This document shows, in pieces, positions 11,548 through 21,757 of a DNA stretch of 64,000 nucleotides; position 1 is the stretch's first letter, and every line of letters starts with the position of its first letter. Both the position numbers and the translations under genes were made by a program. The notes below the pieces were generated by a model. It did no database searches. It was not told the origin of the DNA and saw only the letters and a program-made list of their open reading frames with translations. The DNA lies in contig NZ_CP060201.1 in NCBI RefSeq assembly GCF_013407925.2, positions 3,224,001 to 3,288,000 of the forward strand, written 5' to 3'. This DNA comes from Pseudomonas protegens (GTDB lineage: Bacteria; Pseudomonadota; Gammaproteobacteria; Pseudomonadales; Pseudomonadaceae).

Positions 11548-13248
11548 ATGGATATCAAACGCACGATCCTGATCGTCGCCCTGGCAATCGTGTCCTATGT
11601 CATGGTTCTTAAATGGAACCAGGATTATGGCCAGGCTGCCCTGCCGACTCAGAATGTTGCTTCCAGCACGACCACTCCGGGCTTGCCGGACACGCCAAAT
11701 GGCACTTCCGCTGCCAACGACGATATTCCGCGCGCAGCAAGCGACACTACTGCACCCGCTGAAGCCCCCGTTGCTGCAAGCAAAGATCTCATTCAGATCA
11801 AAACGGATGTGCTCGACCTGGCTGTCGATCCACAAGGTGGGGATATCGCACAACTGCGTCTGCCACTGTATCCACGCCGTCAGGACCACCCGGAAATCCC
11901 GTTCCAGCTGTTCGATAACGGCAACGAGCGGACTTACCTGGCACAAAGCGGCCTGATTGGCAGCAGCGGCCCGGACGCAAGCCCGGCTGGTCGTCCGATC
12001 TACTCCTCGGAGAAGAAAAGTTATCAACTGGCCGATGGTCAGGACCAGTTGGTGGTCGACCTGAAGTTCAGCAAGGACGGCGTCAACTACATCAAGCGTT
12101 TCACCCTGAAACGTGGCCTGTATGACATCACTGTTTCCTACCTGATCGACAACGAAAGCGCACAACCTTGGACCGGTGCAATGTTTGCCCAGCTCAAGCG
12201 TGACGCCAGTTCCGATCCATCCTCCAGCACCGCCACCGGCACTGCGACTTACCTGGGCGCCGCCCTGTGGACAAGTTCCGAGCCGTACAAAAAAGTGTCC
12301 ATGAAAGACATGGACAAGGTGAACGAGGATAAAACCAAGGCCCCAATCACTGAAAATGTTCAGGGTGGCTGGGTAGCCTGGCTGCAGCACTACTTCGTGA
12401 CCGCCTGGATTCCGCCAAAAGGCGAGAACAACCAGGTTCTGGCGCGCAAGGACAGCAAAGGCAACTACATCATCGGCTACACCGGCCCTTCGATGACCGT
12501 TGCTCCAGGTGCCAAGGCTGAAACCAGTGCCATTCTGTACGCCGGCCCGAAAAGCCAGGCAGTGCTGAAAGAGTTGTCCCCAGGTCTGGAACTGACTGTC
12601 GACTACGGTTTCCTGTGGTTCATCGCCCAGCCGATCTTCTGGCTGCTGCAACATATCCACAGCCTGGTGGGTAACTGGGGCTGGTCGATCATCTTCCTGA
12701 CCATGCTGATCAAGGGGATCTTCTTCCCACTGTCGGCTGCCAGCTACAAGTCGATGGCGCGCATGCGTGCCGTGGCTCCGAAACTGGCCGCGCTGAAGGA
12801 AAAATTCGGCGACGATCGTCAGAAAATGTCCCAGGCGATGATGGAGCTGTACAAGAAAGAGAAGATCAATCCGCTGGGCGGCTGCTTGCCGATCCTGGTG
12901 CAGATGCCGGTCTTCCTGTCTTTGTACTGGGTGCTCCTGGAAAGCGTGGAAATGCGCCAGGCGCCGTTCATGCTGTGGATTACCGACCTGTCGATCAAGG
13001 ATCCGTTCTTCATCCTGCCGATCATCATGGGCGCCACCATGTTCATCCAGCAGCAGTTGAACCCGACGCCTCCGGATCCGATGCAGGCCAAGGTGATGAA
13101 AATGATGCCGATCATCTTCACCTTCTTCTTCCTGTGGTTCCCAGCCGGTCTGGTGCTGTACTGGGTCGTGAACAACTGCCTGTCGATCGCTCAACAGTGG
13201 TACATCACTCGTAAGATCGAAGCGGCCACCAAGAAAGCGGCTGCCTGA
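11548..13248 (+). CDS. yidC: membrane protein insertase YidC
   Basis: YidC, 566 residues, inserts inner-membrane proteins with or without SecYEG. An N-terminal signal-anchor (about 5-22) leads to a large periplasmic domain (about 60-340), as in Gram-negative YidC. The conserved C-terminal five-helix core follows: YGFLWFIAQPIFWLLQ, GWSIIFLTMLIKGIFFPLS and NPLGGCLPILVQMPVFLSLYW. It is the last gene of the rpmH-rnpA-yidD-yidC unit and is followed by a terminator. Confidence 0.98.
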   Translation: MDIKRTILIVALAIVSYVMVLKWNQDYGQAALPTQNVASSTTTPGLPDTPNGTSAANDDIPRAASDTTAPAEAPVAASKDLIQIKTDVLDLAVDPQGGDIAQLRLPLYPRRQDHPEIPFQLFDNGNERTYLAQSGLIGSSGPDASPAGRPIYSSEKKSYQLADGQDQLVVDLKFSKDGVNYIKRFTLKRGLYDITVSYLIDNESAQPWTGAMFAQLKRDASSDPSSSTATGTATYLGAALWTSSEPYKKVSMKDMDKVNEDKTKAPITENVQGGWVAWLQHYFVTAWIPPKGENNQVLARKDSKGNYIIGYTGPSMTVAPGAKAETSAILYAGPKSQAVLKELSPGLELTVDYGFLWFIAQPIFWLLQHIHSLVGNWGWSIIFLTMLIKGIFFPLSAASYKSMARMRAVAPKLAALKEKFGDDRQKMSQAMMELYKKEKINPLGGCLPILVQMPVFLSLYWVLLESVEMRQAPFMLWITDLSIKDPFFILPIIMGATMFIQQQLNPTPPDPMQAKVMKMMPIIFTFFFLWFPAGLVLYWVVNNCLSIAQQWYITRKIEAATKKAAA

Positions 13249-13271
13249 CCTACGCTGTGGATAACCACACA

Positions 13272-13296
13272 AGACGCCCCCTAGTGGGGCGTTTTG
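13272..13296 (+). terminator. rho-independent terminator after yidC
   Basis: A 7-bp GC-rich stem (arms 13274-13280 and 13286-13292) with a 5-base loop is followed by TTTT. A perfect DnaA box (13256-13264) lies just before it. Confidence 0.88.
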
Positions 13297-13327
13297 CTAT
13301 CTGTCACTTTTGTCTGGATGTCGGGTT

Positions 13328-14698
13328 ATGAATGTCCCTCGTGAAACCATCGCCGCCATCGCCACCGCCCAAGGCCGCGGCGGCGTGGGTATCGTTAGGA
13401 TTTCCGGCCCCCTGGCGGGCGCGGCGGCCAAGGCCATCAGCGGCCGTGAGCTGAAACCGCGGTTTGCGCATTACGGCCCCTTTCTCAGTGAACGGGGAGA
13501 GGTGCTGGATGAGGGCATCGCCCTGTATTTCCCGGGGCCGAACTCCTTCACCGGCGAAGATGTGCTGGAGCTTCAGGGCCATGGCGGCCCCATCGTTCTC
13601 GACATGCTGCTGCAGCGCTGCCTCGAGCTGGGTTGCCGACTGGCCCGACCTGGAGAATTCAGCGAGCGCGCGTTTCTCAATGACAAGCTCGACCTGGCCC
13701 AGGCCGAAGCCATTGCCGACCTGATCGAGGCCAGTTCTGCACAGGCCGCGCGCAACGCCTTGCGCTCACTGCAGGGTGCGTTCTCCCAGCGTGTGCATAA
13801 CTTGACCGAACAGCTGATTGCCCTGCGGATCTATGTCGAGGCGGCGATTGATTTTCCCGAGGAGGAAATCGACTTTCTCGCCGATGGCCACGTGTTGACC
13901 ATGCTCGATGCGGTCCGCGATGAGTTATCCACAGTACTGAAGGAAGCCGGGCAGGGCGCCTTGCTGCGTGACGGCATGACGGTGGTGATCGCCGGCCGTC
14001 CGAACGCCGGCAAGTCCAGCCTGCTCAATGCCCTGGCCGGGCGCGAGGCGGCCATCGTCACTGATATCGCCGGCACCACTCGGGACATTCTCAAGGAACA
14101 TATCCACATCGACGGCATGCCGTTGCACGTGGTGGACACCGCCGGCCTCAGGGACACCGAGGATCAAGTGGAGAAGATCGGCGTCGAACGTGCACTCAAG
14201 GCCATCGGTGAAGCCGACCGGGTATTGCTGGTGGTGGACGCCACTGCAGCAGAAGCGGCTGATCCCTTCGCCCTGTGGCCGGAATTTCTTGAGCAGCGTC
14301 CGGACCCGGCCAAGGTGACCTTGATCCGCAACAAGGCCGATCTGACTGGCGAGCCCATCGCTCTGGAAACCTGTGAGGATGGCCATGTGACCATCAGCCT
14401 CAGCGCCATGTCCGCCGGTGTCGGGCTGGATTTGCTGCGTGAGCATCTCAAGGCGTGCATGGGTTATGAACAGACGTCGGAAAGCAGCTTCAGTGCCCGC
14501 CGCCGGCACCTCGAAGCGCTGCGCTACGCCAGTGCCGCGCTGGAGCATGGCCGGGCCCAGCTGACCCTGGCCGGCGCCGGTGAGCTGCTGGCCGAGGATC
14601 TGCGGCAGGCCCAGCAATCCCTGGGAGAAATCACCGGGGCCTTCAGTTCCGATGACCTGTTGGGACGGATCTTCTCCAGCTTCTGCATCGGCAAGTAG
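13328..14698 (+). CDS. mnmE: tRNA modification GTPase MnmE
   Basis: MnmE, 456 residues, works with MnmG to add the 5-carboxymethylaminomethyl group to wobble uridine 34 of certain tRNAs. It has the N-terminal formyl-THF-binding domain, a GTPase domain with G1 [15 protein letters not shown]2/G3 GTTRDIL and DTAGLRD, G4 NKAD, and the C-terminal CIGK whose cysteine is conserved. ATG 13328 gives the family N-terminus [19 protein letters not shown] perfect DnaA box lies inside the gene at 13925. Its partner mnmG lies about 4.5 kb downstream. Confidence 0.98.
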   Translation: MNVPRETIAAIATAQGRGGVGIVRISGPLAGAAAKAISGRELKPRFAHYGPFLSERGEVLDEGIALYFPGPNSFTGEDVLELQGHGGPIVLDMLLQRCLELGCRLARPGEFSERAFLNDKLDLAQAEAIADLIEASSAQAARNALRSLQGAFSQRVHNLTEQLIALRIYVEAAIDFPEEEIDFLADGHVLTMLDAVRDELSTVLKEAGQGALLRDGMTVVIAGRPNAGKSSLLNALAGREAAIVTDIAGTTRDILKEHIHIDGMPLHVVDTAGLRDTEDQVEKIGVERALKAIGEADRVLLVVDATAAEAADPFALWPEFLEQRPDPAKVTLIRNKADLTGEPIALETCEDGHVTISLSAMSAGVGLDLLREHLKACMGYEQTSESSFSARRRHLEALRYASAALEHGRAQLTLAGAGELLAEDLRQAQQSLGEITGAFSSDDLLGRIFSSFCIGK

Positions 14699-14715
14699 AG
14701 CCGCCCCCGGTGCGT

Positions 14716-14746
14716 ACCGGCAGAGGTTATCCACACCCCTGCCGGT
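14716..14746. other. hairpin with a DnaA box in its loop
   Basis: An 8-bp perfect inverted repeat (ACCGGCAG at 14716-14723 and its complement at 14739-14746) encloses a 15-base loop that contains a perfect DnaA box at 14727-14735. It lies between the convergent mnmE and AraC-type genes and has no T-tract, so a terminator role is uncertain. Confidence 0.5.
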
Positions 14747-14758
14747 CGCGGACGGCGT

Positions 14759-15592
14759 TTATTCCACCGACAGGTAGATGCGTGTCTGCAGCTGTGCGGG
14801 TGGGGTGATGCGTGGATCGTTCACATAGTGTTCGAACATCGGAAAGTGCCCTGGCGTCAGCCCACTGTCAGGCAGCCACTCGGAGAACATCCAGGCATAG
14901 GCTTTACCCATCTCGTTGTACGGACCCACGTAATTCAGGACTGCGTAGCGCCCTGCAGGAATGTCGAACCTTTCCAGCTGTTCGCCCAGGTCGGCATCGG
15001 GCGCGACCGAGACTCCGGCCAGCGAACGCAATTGCTCAGTCGGGACCTGCTCGGGGTCATTGAAGTACACACCGAATCCGCTGGTGTCCGAATGCATCAG
15101 CCCCCGGCTGGCGGCCAGCATGAAAGCGCGGGTGAAGACCGGACCGATTTCCTGGTAGGAACCCTGATGAGGCAGGGCTGCCAGAACAACGCCGGGGAAA
15201 GTTTCGATGGTAATGGGGTACATATTTGACACCTCAGGGTCGAAAGGACGGGAACGGGTTGCGCGATAACGCCCAGGCGGCAAGCCGAAAACGCCAGAGA
15301 ATGCCCGGTTGAACGCCGCCCCCGACTCGTAGCCGGCACGCAACGCCACCTCGGCCAGGTCCTCTTGCGTACCCGCCAACGCCGCGGCAGCCAGGTGCAT
15401 GCGCATCCGTTGCACCGTGGCGTTCAGCGTTTCTCCCATCATTGCGCGGTAGATGCGGTGAAAGTGGTAAGCCGACATACAGGCCAGGTCCGCCAGGTGG
15501 TACAGGTCCGGATCGCTGTGTGGATGGCTTGCCAGCCAACGCAGCACCGGCTCCATGCGCTGGCCGTAATGGATTCGGGTTGCAGGTTTCAT
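14759..15592 (-). CDS. AraC-family transcriptional regulator with GyrI-like domain
   Basis: A 277-residue regulator. Residues about 5-105 are an AraC-type pair of helix-turn-helix motifs (YHLADLACMSAYHFHRIYRAMMGET and LAEVALRAGYESGAAFNRAFSGVFGLPPGRYR). Residues about 125-277 form a GyrI-like/SOUL-type effector-binding domain, with FDIPAGRYAVLNYVGPY typical of that fold. This is the Rob/BmrR-like plan, in which small molecules are sensed by the C-terminal domain. The start is ATG 15592 after GAGGTC. No obvious target operon adjoins except the divergent permease at 15926. Confidence 0.9.
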   Translation of the reverse strand: MKPATRIHYGQRMEPVLRWLASHPHSDPDLYHLADLACMSAYHFHRIYRAMMGETLNATVQRMRMHLAAAALAGTQEDLAEVALRAGYESGAAFNRAFSGVFGLPPGRYRATRSRPFDPEVSNMYPITIETFPGVVLAALPHQGSYQEIGPVFTRAFMLAASRGLMHSDTSGFGVYFNDPEQVPTEQLRSLAGVSVAPDADLGEQLERFDIPAGRYAVLNYVGPYNEMGKAYAWMFSEWLPDSGLTPGHFPMFEHYVNDPRITPPAQLQTRIYLSVE

Positions 15593-15925
15593 AAGACCTC
15601 CTTGGCACGCCACTGTAGCGACGGCAGATTTGCAGATTTTGCGATTTTTACCGGCCCCAAGGGACAACGACGTTACCTTTGCCCCCTTTCCCGATTCCAG
15701 CCGATGAACCTGCGGTCTTGAGTAACAGGCGCATTTCGTCGATCCCTCAACTTTCCGCCAGTTATCCGCAGTAGCCGACGCATTCGCTACTTTTCCCCTT
15801 CATTCCCTAAGTGGTACCTGATTTGCATCCTGGCAGATGTACAGGTTTGTACACCTGAGGAAATAGCCCCTGGGTCGGCCGATGGACGCCGATGGGATCG
15901 ACAGTCCGGCATTCAAGGAACAGAA
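15593..15925. promoter_or_regulatory. divergent regulatory spacer with operator-like repeat
   Basis: This 333-base spacer separates the AraC-type regulator from the permease. It contains the inverted repeat CAGGTTTGTACACCTG at 15842-15857, with an additional TGTACA just before it, positioned about 70 bases upstream of the permease start as an operator would be. No RNA gene or small coding frame with a start signal is evident. Confidence 0.45.
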
Positions 15926-17314
15926 ATGGCTAGCACGACTGCATTAAACCGTGGCTTGAGCACCCGGCACATCCGCTTCATTGCGCTGGGTTCAGCCATC
16001 GGCACCGGGTTGTTCTACGGTTCGGCGGCCGCCATCAAGCAGGCCGGTCCTTCGGTATTGCTGGCGTATCTGATCGGCGGAGCGGCGATCTACCTGACCA
16101 TGCGCGCCTTGGGGGAAATGGCTGTCAGAAACCCGGTATCGGGTTCCTTCGGCCATTACGCCAGCTGTTATCTGGGACGCTTTCCGGGGTTTCTCACCGG
16201 CTGGAGTTATGCTTTTTCGATGCTCATGGTGTGCCTGGCGGACGTCACCGCCTTTGGTGTCTACATGAGCCTGTGGTTCCCCGATACGCCCCGCTGGATC
16301 TGGGTGCTCAGCATCGTGCTGGGGATCGGCGCCTTGAACCTGTGCAGTGTGCGGATCTTTGGCGAAATGGAATTCTGGCTATCGCTGCTCAAGGTCGCGG
16401 CGATCATCGCAATGATCGGCGGTGGCTTTGCGGTGCTGCTTTTCGGTATCCAGCTGGGCGACGGGCAGCATTCTGTGGGCCTGAGCAACCTGTGGGCCTA
16501 TGGCGGTTTTTTCCCCAATGGCCTGGAGGGCATGATCGCCTCGTTCACCATTGTCATGTTCGCCTTTGGCGGGATCGAGGTCATCGGCATCACGGCGGGC
16601 GAAGCCAAGGACCCGCAACGCATGATTCCCAAAGCGATCAACTCCGTGCCACTGCGGATTCTGATCTTCTACATCCTGACCCTGCTGGTGTTGCTGATGC
16701 TGTTTCCCTGGTCCGGTATCGGCAGCCAGGGCAGTCCCTTCGTGCAGATCTTCAGCGGCCTGGGGATAAATTCGGCGGCAACGGTACTGAACCTGGTGGT
16801 GATCTCCGCGGTGTTCTCGGCGATCAACAGCGACATTTTCAGTGCCGGCCGCATGATGTACGGCATGGCGGCGATCGGCCAGGCCCCGGCGGCGTTTGCC
16901 AGCACCTCGCGCTTCGGGGTGCCCTGGATGACGGTGCTGGTGATGTCGGTGGCTCTGCTGTTCGGTGTCTTGCTCAACTACCTGGTGCCCGAGGAGTTGT
17001 TCCTGGTGTTCGCTTCGCTGGTGACCTTCTCGGTGGTCTGGGTCTGGCTGATGATCCTGCTCTCGCAGATGGCCATGCGCCGTAGCATGACCCCGGAAGA
17101 AATCGCCGCCCTGGGCTTTCCCGTACCTTTTGGCGCCGCTGGCCAGGTCTGCGCGGTGCTCTTCATGCTGTTCATCTTTGGGGTGCTCGGCGCCTTTGCG
17201 CAAACCCGCCTGGCGCTTTATGTCGGTGTCGGCTGGCTGGCCTTGCTGTCACTGGCCTACTGGATATGGATCAGGCCGCACACTGCCCTCACTGATGTGC
17301 CCCTCCCGGATTGA
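15926..17314 (+). CDS. APC-family amino acid permease (proline-permease-like)
   Basis: A 462-residue inner-membrane transporter with about twelve hydrophobic segments. The N-terminal signature [21 protein letters not shown] and the motif [27 protein letters not shown] mark the amino-acid permease branch of the APC superfamily, near ProY, GabP and AroP. Proline or a related amino acid is the best guess for the substrate but cannot be fixed by reading. It is followed 48 bases later by a PhyH-family dioxygenase, which suggests uptake coupled to hydroxylation of the same compound. Confidence 0.88.
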   Translation: MASTTALNRGLSTRHIRFIALGSAIGTGLFYGSAAAIKQAGPSVLLAYLIGGAAIYLTMRALGEMAVRNPVSGSFGHYASCYLGRFPGFLTGWSYAFSMLMVCLADVTAFGVYMSLWFPDTPRWIWVLSIVLGIGALNLCSVRIFGEMEFWLSLLKVAAIIAMIGGGFAVLLFGIQLGDGQHSVGLSNLWAYGGFFPNGLEGMIASFTIVMFAFGGIEVIGITAGEAKDPQRMIPKAINSVPLRILIFYILTLLVLLMLFPWSGIGSQGSPFVQIFSGLGINSAATVLNLVVISAVFSAINSDIFSAGRMMYGMAAIGQAPAAFASTSRFGVPWMTVLVMSVALLFGVLLNYLVPEELFLVFASLVTFSVVWVWLMILLSQMAMRRSMTPEEIAALGFPVPFGAAGQVCAVLFMLFIFGVLGAFAQTRLALYVGVGWLALLSLAYWIWIRPHTALTDVPLPD

Positions 17315-17362
17315 AGCTCCCGGCCGTTGTGCCGCCCTCCATTGGATGAAAAGGAAAACACC

Positions 17363-18184
17363 ATGCAAGCGTTCCACCTGCCCCCCTCAACCATCGAGGC
17401 GTTTCAGCGCGATGGCGCCGTGTGTATTCGCCAGCTGTTCAGTGCCGACGAAGTGGCGCTGCTGGAGCGGGGGATCGAACACAACCTGGCCAGCCCCAGC
17501 GAGCGGGCCAAGGTCGCTAGCCAGGCGGATGATCCTGGCTGGTTCTTCGAGGACTTCTGCAACTGGCAGGACAACCCCGACTACAGGCGCTTCATCTTCA
17601 ACAGCCGAGTAGGCCATGTCGCCAGCCAGCTGATGCAAAGCGACAAGGTGCGGCTGTATCACGATCACCTGCTGGTCAAGGAACCCAACACTCGGCAACC
17701 CACGCCCTGGCATCAGGATCAGCCGTACTACAACGTCGAAGGACAACAAAACTGCAGCATGTGGATGCCCGTGGACCCGGTAACGCGGGCGTCCACACTG
17801 GAGTTTGTCGCCGGTTCCCACCGTGGTCCCTGGCTGATGCCGCGAACCTTTCTGGACAATCAGGCCAAATGGTTTCCCGAAGGCAGTCTGGCGGACCTGC
17901 CGGACATCGAAGCCGATCGCTCGGCCTTCAATATCCTCGGCTGGGCCCTGGAACCCGGGGACGCGGTGTTCTTCCACATGCTCACCCTGCACGCCTCTGG
18001 CGGTGTGGGGGGCGATCGCCGGCGGCGGGCATTTTCGCTGCGTTTTCTGGGGGAGGACATGCGTCATGCCCCCCGCCCCTGGCGCACCTCGCCCGAGTTT
18101 CCGGGGCTGGCCACGGCTCTGCCTGCCGGAGCGCCGATGGAACATGAGCTTTTCCCTTGCTTGTGGACATCCCAGGGCAAATGA
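17363..18184 (+). CDS. phytanoyl-CoA dioxygenase (PhyH) family protein
   Basis: A 273-residue Fe(II)/2-oxoglutarate-dependent oxygenase. The metal triad is visible as H117-x-D119 in PWHQDQPYY and H210 in LTLHASGG, followed by an arginine-rich strand (RRRRAFSLRF) that would hold 2-oxoglutarate. Bacterial members hydroxylate varied small molecules, including amino acids such as ectoine or proline derivatives; the substrate here is unknown. The start is ATG 17363 after AAGGAAA. It is likely co-transcribed with the permease upstream, so the permease may bring in its substrate. Confidence 0.88.
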   Translation: MQAFHLPPSTIEAFQRDGAVCIRQLFSADEVALLERGIEHNLASPSERAKVASQADDPGWFFEDFCNWQDNPDYRRFIFNSRVGHVASQLMQSDKVRLYHDHLLVKEPNTRQPTPWHQDQPYYNVEGQQNCSMWMPVDPVTRASTLEFVAGSHRGPWLMPRTFLDNQAKWFPEGSLADLPDIEADRSAFNILGWALEPGDAVFFHMLTLHASGGVGGDRRRRAFSLRFLGEDMRHAPRPWRTSPEFPGLATALPAGAPMEHELFPCLWTSQGK

Positions 18185-18312
18185 AGCCGGTTCAGAAACC
18201 GGCGGATCAGCGGCTTGAGGCCGCCGGCAGAATCGGAATCAGCTGATATTCATTCGTACAAGCCCCGGCCAGCATCCGCGGTCGCTGCTATCAAATGGAT
18301 GGAAGGGTGTTT

Positions 18313-18645
18313 ATGCGCTTTTGTAGCTATCTCGCGGTACTGGCTCTGGCCCTTGTCTGCCAAGGCAGCTGGGCTCAACTTCCCTCGGATCAGGCGCCTG
18401 TGGCGGAGGGTGTCGCCGCCTTCGAGCCGTCCGCCGTTTCGGCCCAGAACTCCCCAGAGGTTGAAGCTGAAAGCTTGAGCGACGGGATCTCGACGAACCC
18501 ATCTCTGGCGGGCAATGACATGGCCAGCGCCTCGAAGCTCGATAGCGCCAAGGCTGGCTTGAAGAAGTACTGGCTGGTCCTGGTCATTGTCACGCTGGGG
18601 TTGAGTTGGTGGATACAAGCTCGCCTGGCCAAGCGCCCCGAGTAA
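18313..18645 (+). CDS. small exported/membrane protein, 110 aa
   Basis: I do not recognise a family. The protein has an N-terminal signal peptide (residues about 1-23, ending GSWAQ), a low-complexity Ser/Ala/Glu middle, and a C-terminal membrane helix (about 80-98, YWLVLVIVTLGLSWWIQ) followed by a basic tail. This predicts an inner-membrane protein with a short periplasmic loop. The start is ATG 18313 with GGAAGG upstream. A hairpin terminator follows at 18674. Confidence 0.7.
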   Translation: MRFCSYLAVLALALVCQGSWAQLPSDQAPVAEGVAAFEPSAVSAQNSPEVEAESLSDGISTNPSLAGNDMASASKLDSAKAGLKKYWLVLVIVTLGLSWWIQARLAKRPE

Positions 18646-18659
18646 CCGCTGCAATCATC

Positions 18660-19200
18660 ACCTGGTGTTATCCACAGACAGGCTCGCGCAGCCTGTCTGT
18701 TTCTCCCCCTCCCTGATCGATCCGTTGTCGCCGTTGAGGCTACAACAAGGTCGACCTGTGCCTGAGTTTCCCTCGACATGGATGTTTTCTGTGGATTAAG
18801 CCCTGTGAATAACTGCCCTTCAGCTCGGTTGATAACCAGGCTTCAAAACTGAGGAAAACCACCTCTGTGGATAACCACCCCATTCATCCACAGGTTTAAA
18901 GCGCTTATCCAAGGGCCTCCTGGCTACCTAATCACAGAGTTTAAAACCTCTGTACATATTGAATATAAAGGCCTGTAGCAATCTATCCACAGAAAGGCGT
19001 GTGCATAAGAATAAACATAAAAACAAGGATTTAATAAATTTCTCTCTTTTAATTTCTATTGACCGTGATTCATCCACAGCTGGTTAAATTTTGTGCAAAG
19101 GGTTCTTTAGGAAGGGCTAAGTCCCTATACTTGCCGCCTTGGTCCAAAAACCAACCCGACAACTACTCCTAATTACTCCTACTTGAAGCAGGCACGAGGT
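18660..19200. other. second origin-like region upstream of mnmG
   Basis: The spacer before mnmG has perfect DnaA boxes at 18668 and 18866 and many one-mismatch boxes (18790, 18804, 18884, 18983, 19000, 19070). An AT-rich tract at about 19008-19060 follows. A -10-like TATACT at 19126-19131 probably serves mnmG. The density resembles the oriC at 10.2-10.7 kb. A second, gidA-linked replicator region has been discussed for Pseudomonas; activity here is an inference. Confidence 0.65.
18674..18703 (+). terminator. hairpin terminator overlapping a DnaA box
   Basis: A perfect 11-bp stem (arms 18674-18684 and 18690-18700) with a 5-base CGCGC loop is followed by TTTC. The perfect DnaA box at 18668-18676 overlaps its left arm. 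Confidence 0.7.
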
Positions 19201-19205
19201 GCGTG

Positions 19206-21098
19206 GTGGATTTCCCTTCCCGTTTTGAAGTGATCGTCATCGGCGGCGGTCATGCCGGTACCGAGGCAGCACTTGCATCAGCACGCATGGGGGCCAAAAC
19301 CCTGTTGCTGACGCATAACGTGGAAACCCTCGGAGCAATGAGCTGCAATCCCGCGATTGGTGGGATCGGCAAAAGCCATCTGGTCAAGGAAATCGATGCC
19401 CTCGGCGGCGCGATGGCCATGGCTACCGATAAAGGTGGTATTCAGTTTCGTGTGTTGAACAGCCGCAAAGGCCCTGCCGTGCGCGCAACCCGCGCCCAGG
19501 CCGACCGCGTTCTGTACAAGGCCGCAGTACGCGAGATTCTCGAGAACCAGCCCAACCTGTGGATATTTCAACAAGCCGCTGATGACCTGATCGTCGAACA
19601 GGATCAGGTGCGGGGCGTGGTCACTCAGATGGGACTGCGGTTCTTCGCCGAATCGGTGGTGCTGACCACCGGCACCTTCCTCGGCGGACTTATCCACATT
19701 GGAATGCAGAACTACTCCGGCGGTCGCGCAGGTGATCCACCCTCGATCGCCCTTGCACAACGTCTGCGGGAGTTGCCACTGCGGGTCGGCCGCCTGAAAA
19801 CCGGTACTCCGCCACGCATCGATGGCCGTTCTGTGGATTTCTCGGTCATGACCGAACAGCCTGGGGATACGCCGATTCCGGTGATGTCGTTCCTGGGTTC
19901 CAAAGAACAGCATCCGCAACAGGTCAGTTGCTGGATTACCCACACCAATGCCCGCACCCACGAGATCATCGCCTCGAACCTCGACCGTTCGCCGATGTAC
20001 TCCGGAGTGATCGAAGGCATTGGCCCGCGTTATTGCCCGTCGATCGAAGACAAGATCCATCGCTTTGCCGACAAGGAAAGCCATCAGGTCTTCATCGAGC
20101 CGGAAGGCCTGACCACTCATGAGCTGTACCCGAACGGGATATCCACATCCCTGCCGTTCGACGTGCAGTTGCAGATCGTGCAATCGATCCGCGGCATGGA
20201 AAACGCACACATCGTGCGCCCGGGTTATGCCATCGAATACGACTACTTCGATCCGCGGGATTTGAAATACAGCCTGGAAACCAAGGTCATCGGCGGCCTG
20301 TTCTTCGCCGGCCAGATCAACGGCACCACCGGGTACGAAGAAGCCGGCGCCCAGGGTTTGCTGGCCGGAGCCAACGCCGCACTGCGTGCCCAGGGCAAAG
20401 ACAGCTGGTGCCCGCGTCGCGATGAGGCCTATATCGGTGTGCTGGTGGATGACCTGATCACTTTGGGTACCCAGGAACCGTATCGGATGTTCACTTCCCG
20501 GGCCGAATACCGCCTGATTCTGCGGGAAGACAACGCCGACCTGCGCCTGACCGAAAAGGGTCGCGAACTGGGGCTGGTGGATGACGTGCGCTGGGCCGCT
20601 TTCTGCAAGAAACGCGAAGGCATCGCCCAGGAAGAGCAGCGCTTGAAGTCGACTTGGGTCCGTCCGGGCACCGAACAGGGCGATGCCATTGCCCAGAAAT
20701 TCGGCACGCCGCTGACTCATGAGTACAACCTGTTGAATCTGCTGAGCCGTCCGGAAATCGACTACGCTGGTCTGGTCGAAGTGACCGGGCAGGGCGCTGA
20801 AGATCCACAAGTCGCGGAACAGGTCGAGATCAAGACCAAGTACGCCGGCTACATCGATCGTCAGCAGGATGAAATTGCCCGTCTGCGCGCCAGTGAAGAC
20901 ACCAAACTGCCTGTGGATATCGATTACACCGGCATTTCCGGGCTGTCGAAGGAAATCCAGAGCAAGCTCGGCGCTACCCGTCCGGAAACCCTGGGCCAGG
21001 CATCGCGAATCCCGGGCGTTACCCCGGCGGCCATTTCCCTGTTGATGATTCACCTGAAAAAACGCGGCGCCGGCCGTCAGTTGGAGCAAAGCGCTTGA
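19206..21098 (+). CDS. mnmG: tRNA uridine-5-carboxymethylaminomethyl(34) synthesis enzyme MnmG
   Basis: MnmG (GidA), 630 residues, is the FAD-dependent partner of MnmE in wobble-uridine modification. The N-terminal dinucleotide motif is [19 protein letters not shown], followed by the family signature [13 protein letters not shown] and [15 protein letters not shown]. The GTG at 19206 is preferred over the adjacent GTG at 19203 because GAGG at 19195 is better spaced and it gives the usual N-terminus DFPSRF. The stop overlaps rsmG. A perfect DnaA box lies at 19690. Confidence 0.98.
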   Translation: MDFPSRFEVIVIGGGHAGTEAALASARMGAKTLLLTHNVETLGAMSCNPAIGGIGKSHLVKEIDALGGAMAMATDKGGIQFRVLNSRKGPAVRATRAQADRVLYKAAVREILENQPNLWIFQQAADDLIVEQDQVRGVVTQMGLRFFAESVVLTTGTFLGGLIHIGMQNYSGGRAGDPPSIALAQRLRELPLRVGRLKTGTPPRIDGRSVDFSVMTEQPGDTPIPVMSFLGSKEQHPQQVSCWITHTNARTHEIIASNLDRSPMYSGVIEGIGPRYCPSIEDKIHRFADKESHQVFIEPEGLTTHELYPNGISTSLPFDVQLQIVQSIRGMENAHIVRPGYAIEYDYFDPRDLKYSLETKVIGGLFFAGQINGTTGYEEAGAQGLLAGANAALRAQGKDSWCPRRDEAYIGVLVDDLITLGTQEPYRMFTSRAEYRLILREDNADLRLTEKGRELGLVDDVRWAAFCKKREGIAQEEQRLKSTWVRPGTEQGDAIAQKFGTPLTHEYNLLNLLSRPEIDYAGLVEVTGQGAEDPQVAEQVEIKTKYAGYIDRQQDEIARLRASEDTKLPVDIDYTGISGLSKEIQSKLGATRPETLGQASRIPGVTPAAISLLMIHLKKRGAGRQLEQSA

Positions 21099-21739
21099 GT
21101 TCTATGGTCACCCCACAACACGCGGATGAGTTATCCACAGGCGCTCGCCAGCTCGGTGTCAATCTGAGCCCAACCCAGCACGAACAGCTGCTGGGTTACC
21201 TGGCCCTGTTGATCAAGTGGAACAAGGCCTACAACCTGACCGCGGTGCGCGATCCCGACGAAATGGTCTCTCGCCATCTGCTCGATAGCCTGAGCGTGAT
21301 GTCGTTCATCGAAAACGGCCGCTGGCTGGATGTTGGTAGCGGCGGCGGGATGCCCGGTATCCCGCTGGCGATCCTGTTTCCCGAGTCGCAAGTCACCTGT
21401 CTGGACAGCAACGGCAAGAAAACCCGCTTCCTGACTCAGGTCAAACTCGAACTGAAGCTGGACAACCTGCAAGTTATCCACAGCCGGGTCGAAGCCTTCA
21501 CCCCTGAACTGCCATTCAACGGGATCATTTCCCGGGCGTTCAGCAGCATGGAGAACTTCACCAGCTGGACCCGCCACCTGGGCGACCGCGATACACGCTG
21601 GCTGGCAATGAAGGGCGTCCATCCCTCGGATGAGCTGTTAGCATTGCCGGCAGACTTCCACCTCGATAGCGAACACGCCTTGGCCGTACCCGGTTGCCAA
21701 GGCCAACGCCATCTGCTGATACTGCGCCGCACGGCATGA
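21095..21739 (+). CDS. rsmG: 16S rRNA m7G527 methyltransferase RsmG
   Basis: RsmG (GidB), 214 residues, methylates G527 of 16S rRNA using S-adenosylmethionine. The SAM-binding motif [20 protein letters not shown] and the substrate-proximal [10 protein letters not shown] are visible. The start appears to be TTG 21095, overlapping the mnmG stop, because GGAG lies about 10 bases before it; ATG 21104 is the alternative. Two perfect DnaA boxes lie inside (21131 and 21474). Confidence 0.96.
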   Translation: MSSMVTPQHADELSTGARQLGVNLSPTQHEQLLGYLALLIKWNKAYNLTAVRDPDEMVSRHLLDSLSVMSFIENGRWLDVGSGGGMPGIPLAILFPESQVTCLDSNGKKTRFLTQVKLELKLDNLQVIHSRVEAFTPELPFNGIISRAFSSMENFTSWTRHLGDRDTRWLAMKGVHPSDELLALPADFHLDSEHALAVPGCQGQRHLLILRRTA

Positions 21740-21757
21740 TTGGGAACACAAGCAAGA

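Noticed and set aside
11491..13272. 593-codon frame antisense to yidC
   Set aside because: A shadow of yidC with no recognisable domains; composition is His/Gln/Arg-rich as expected for antisense translation.
19278..21089. 603-codon frame antisense to mnmG
   Set aside because: A shadow of the mnmG gene with low-complexity antisense composition.
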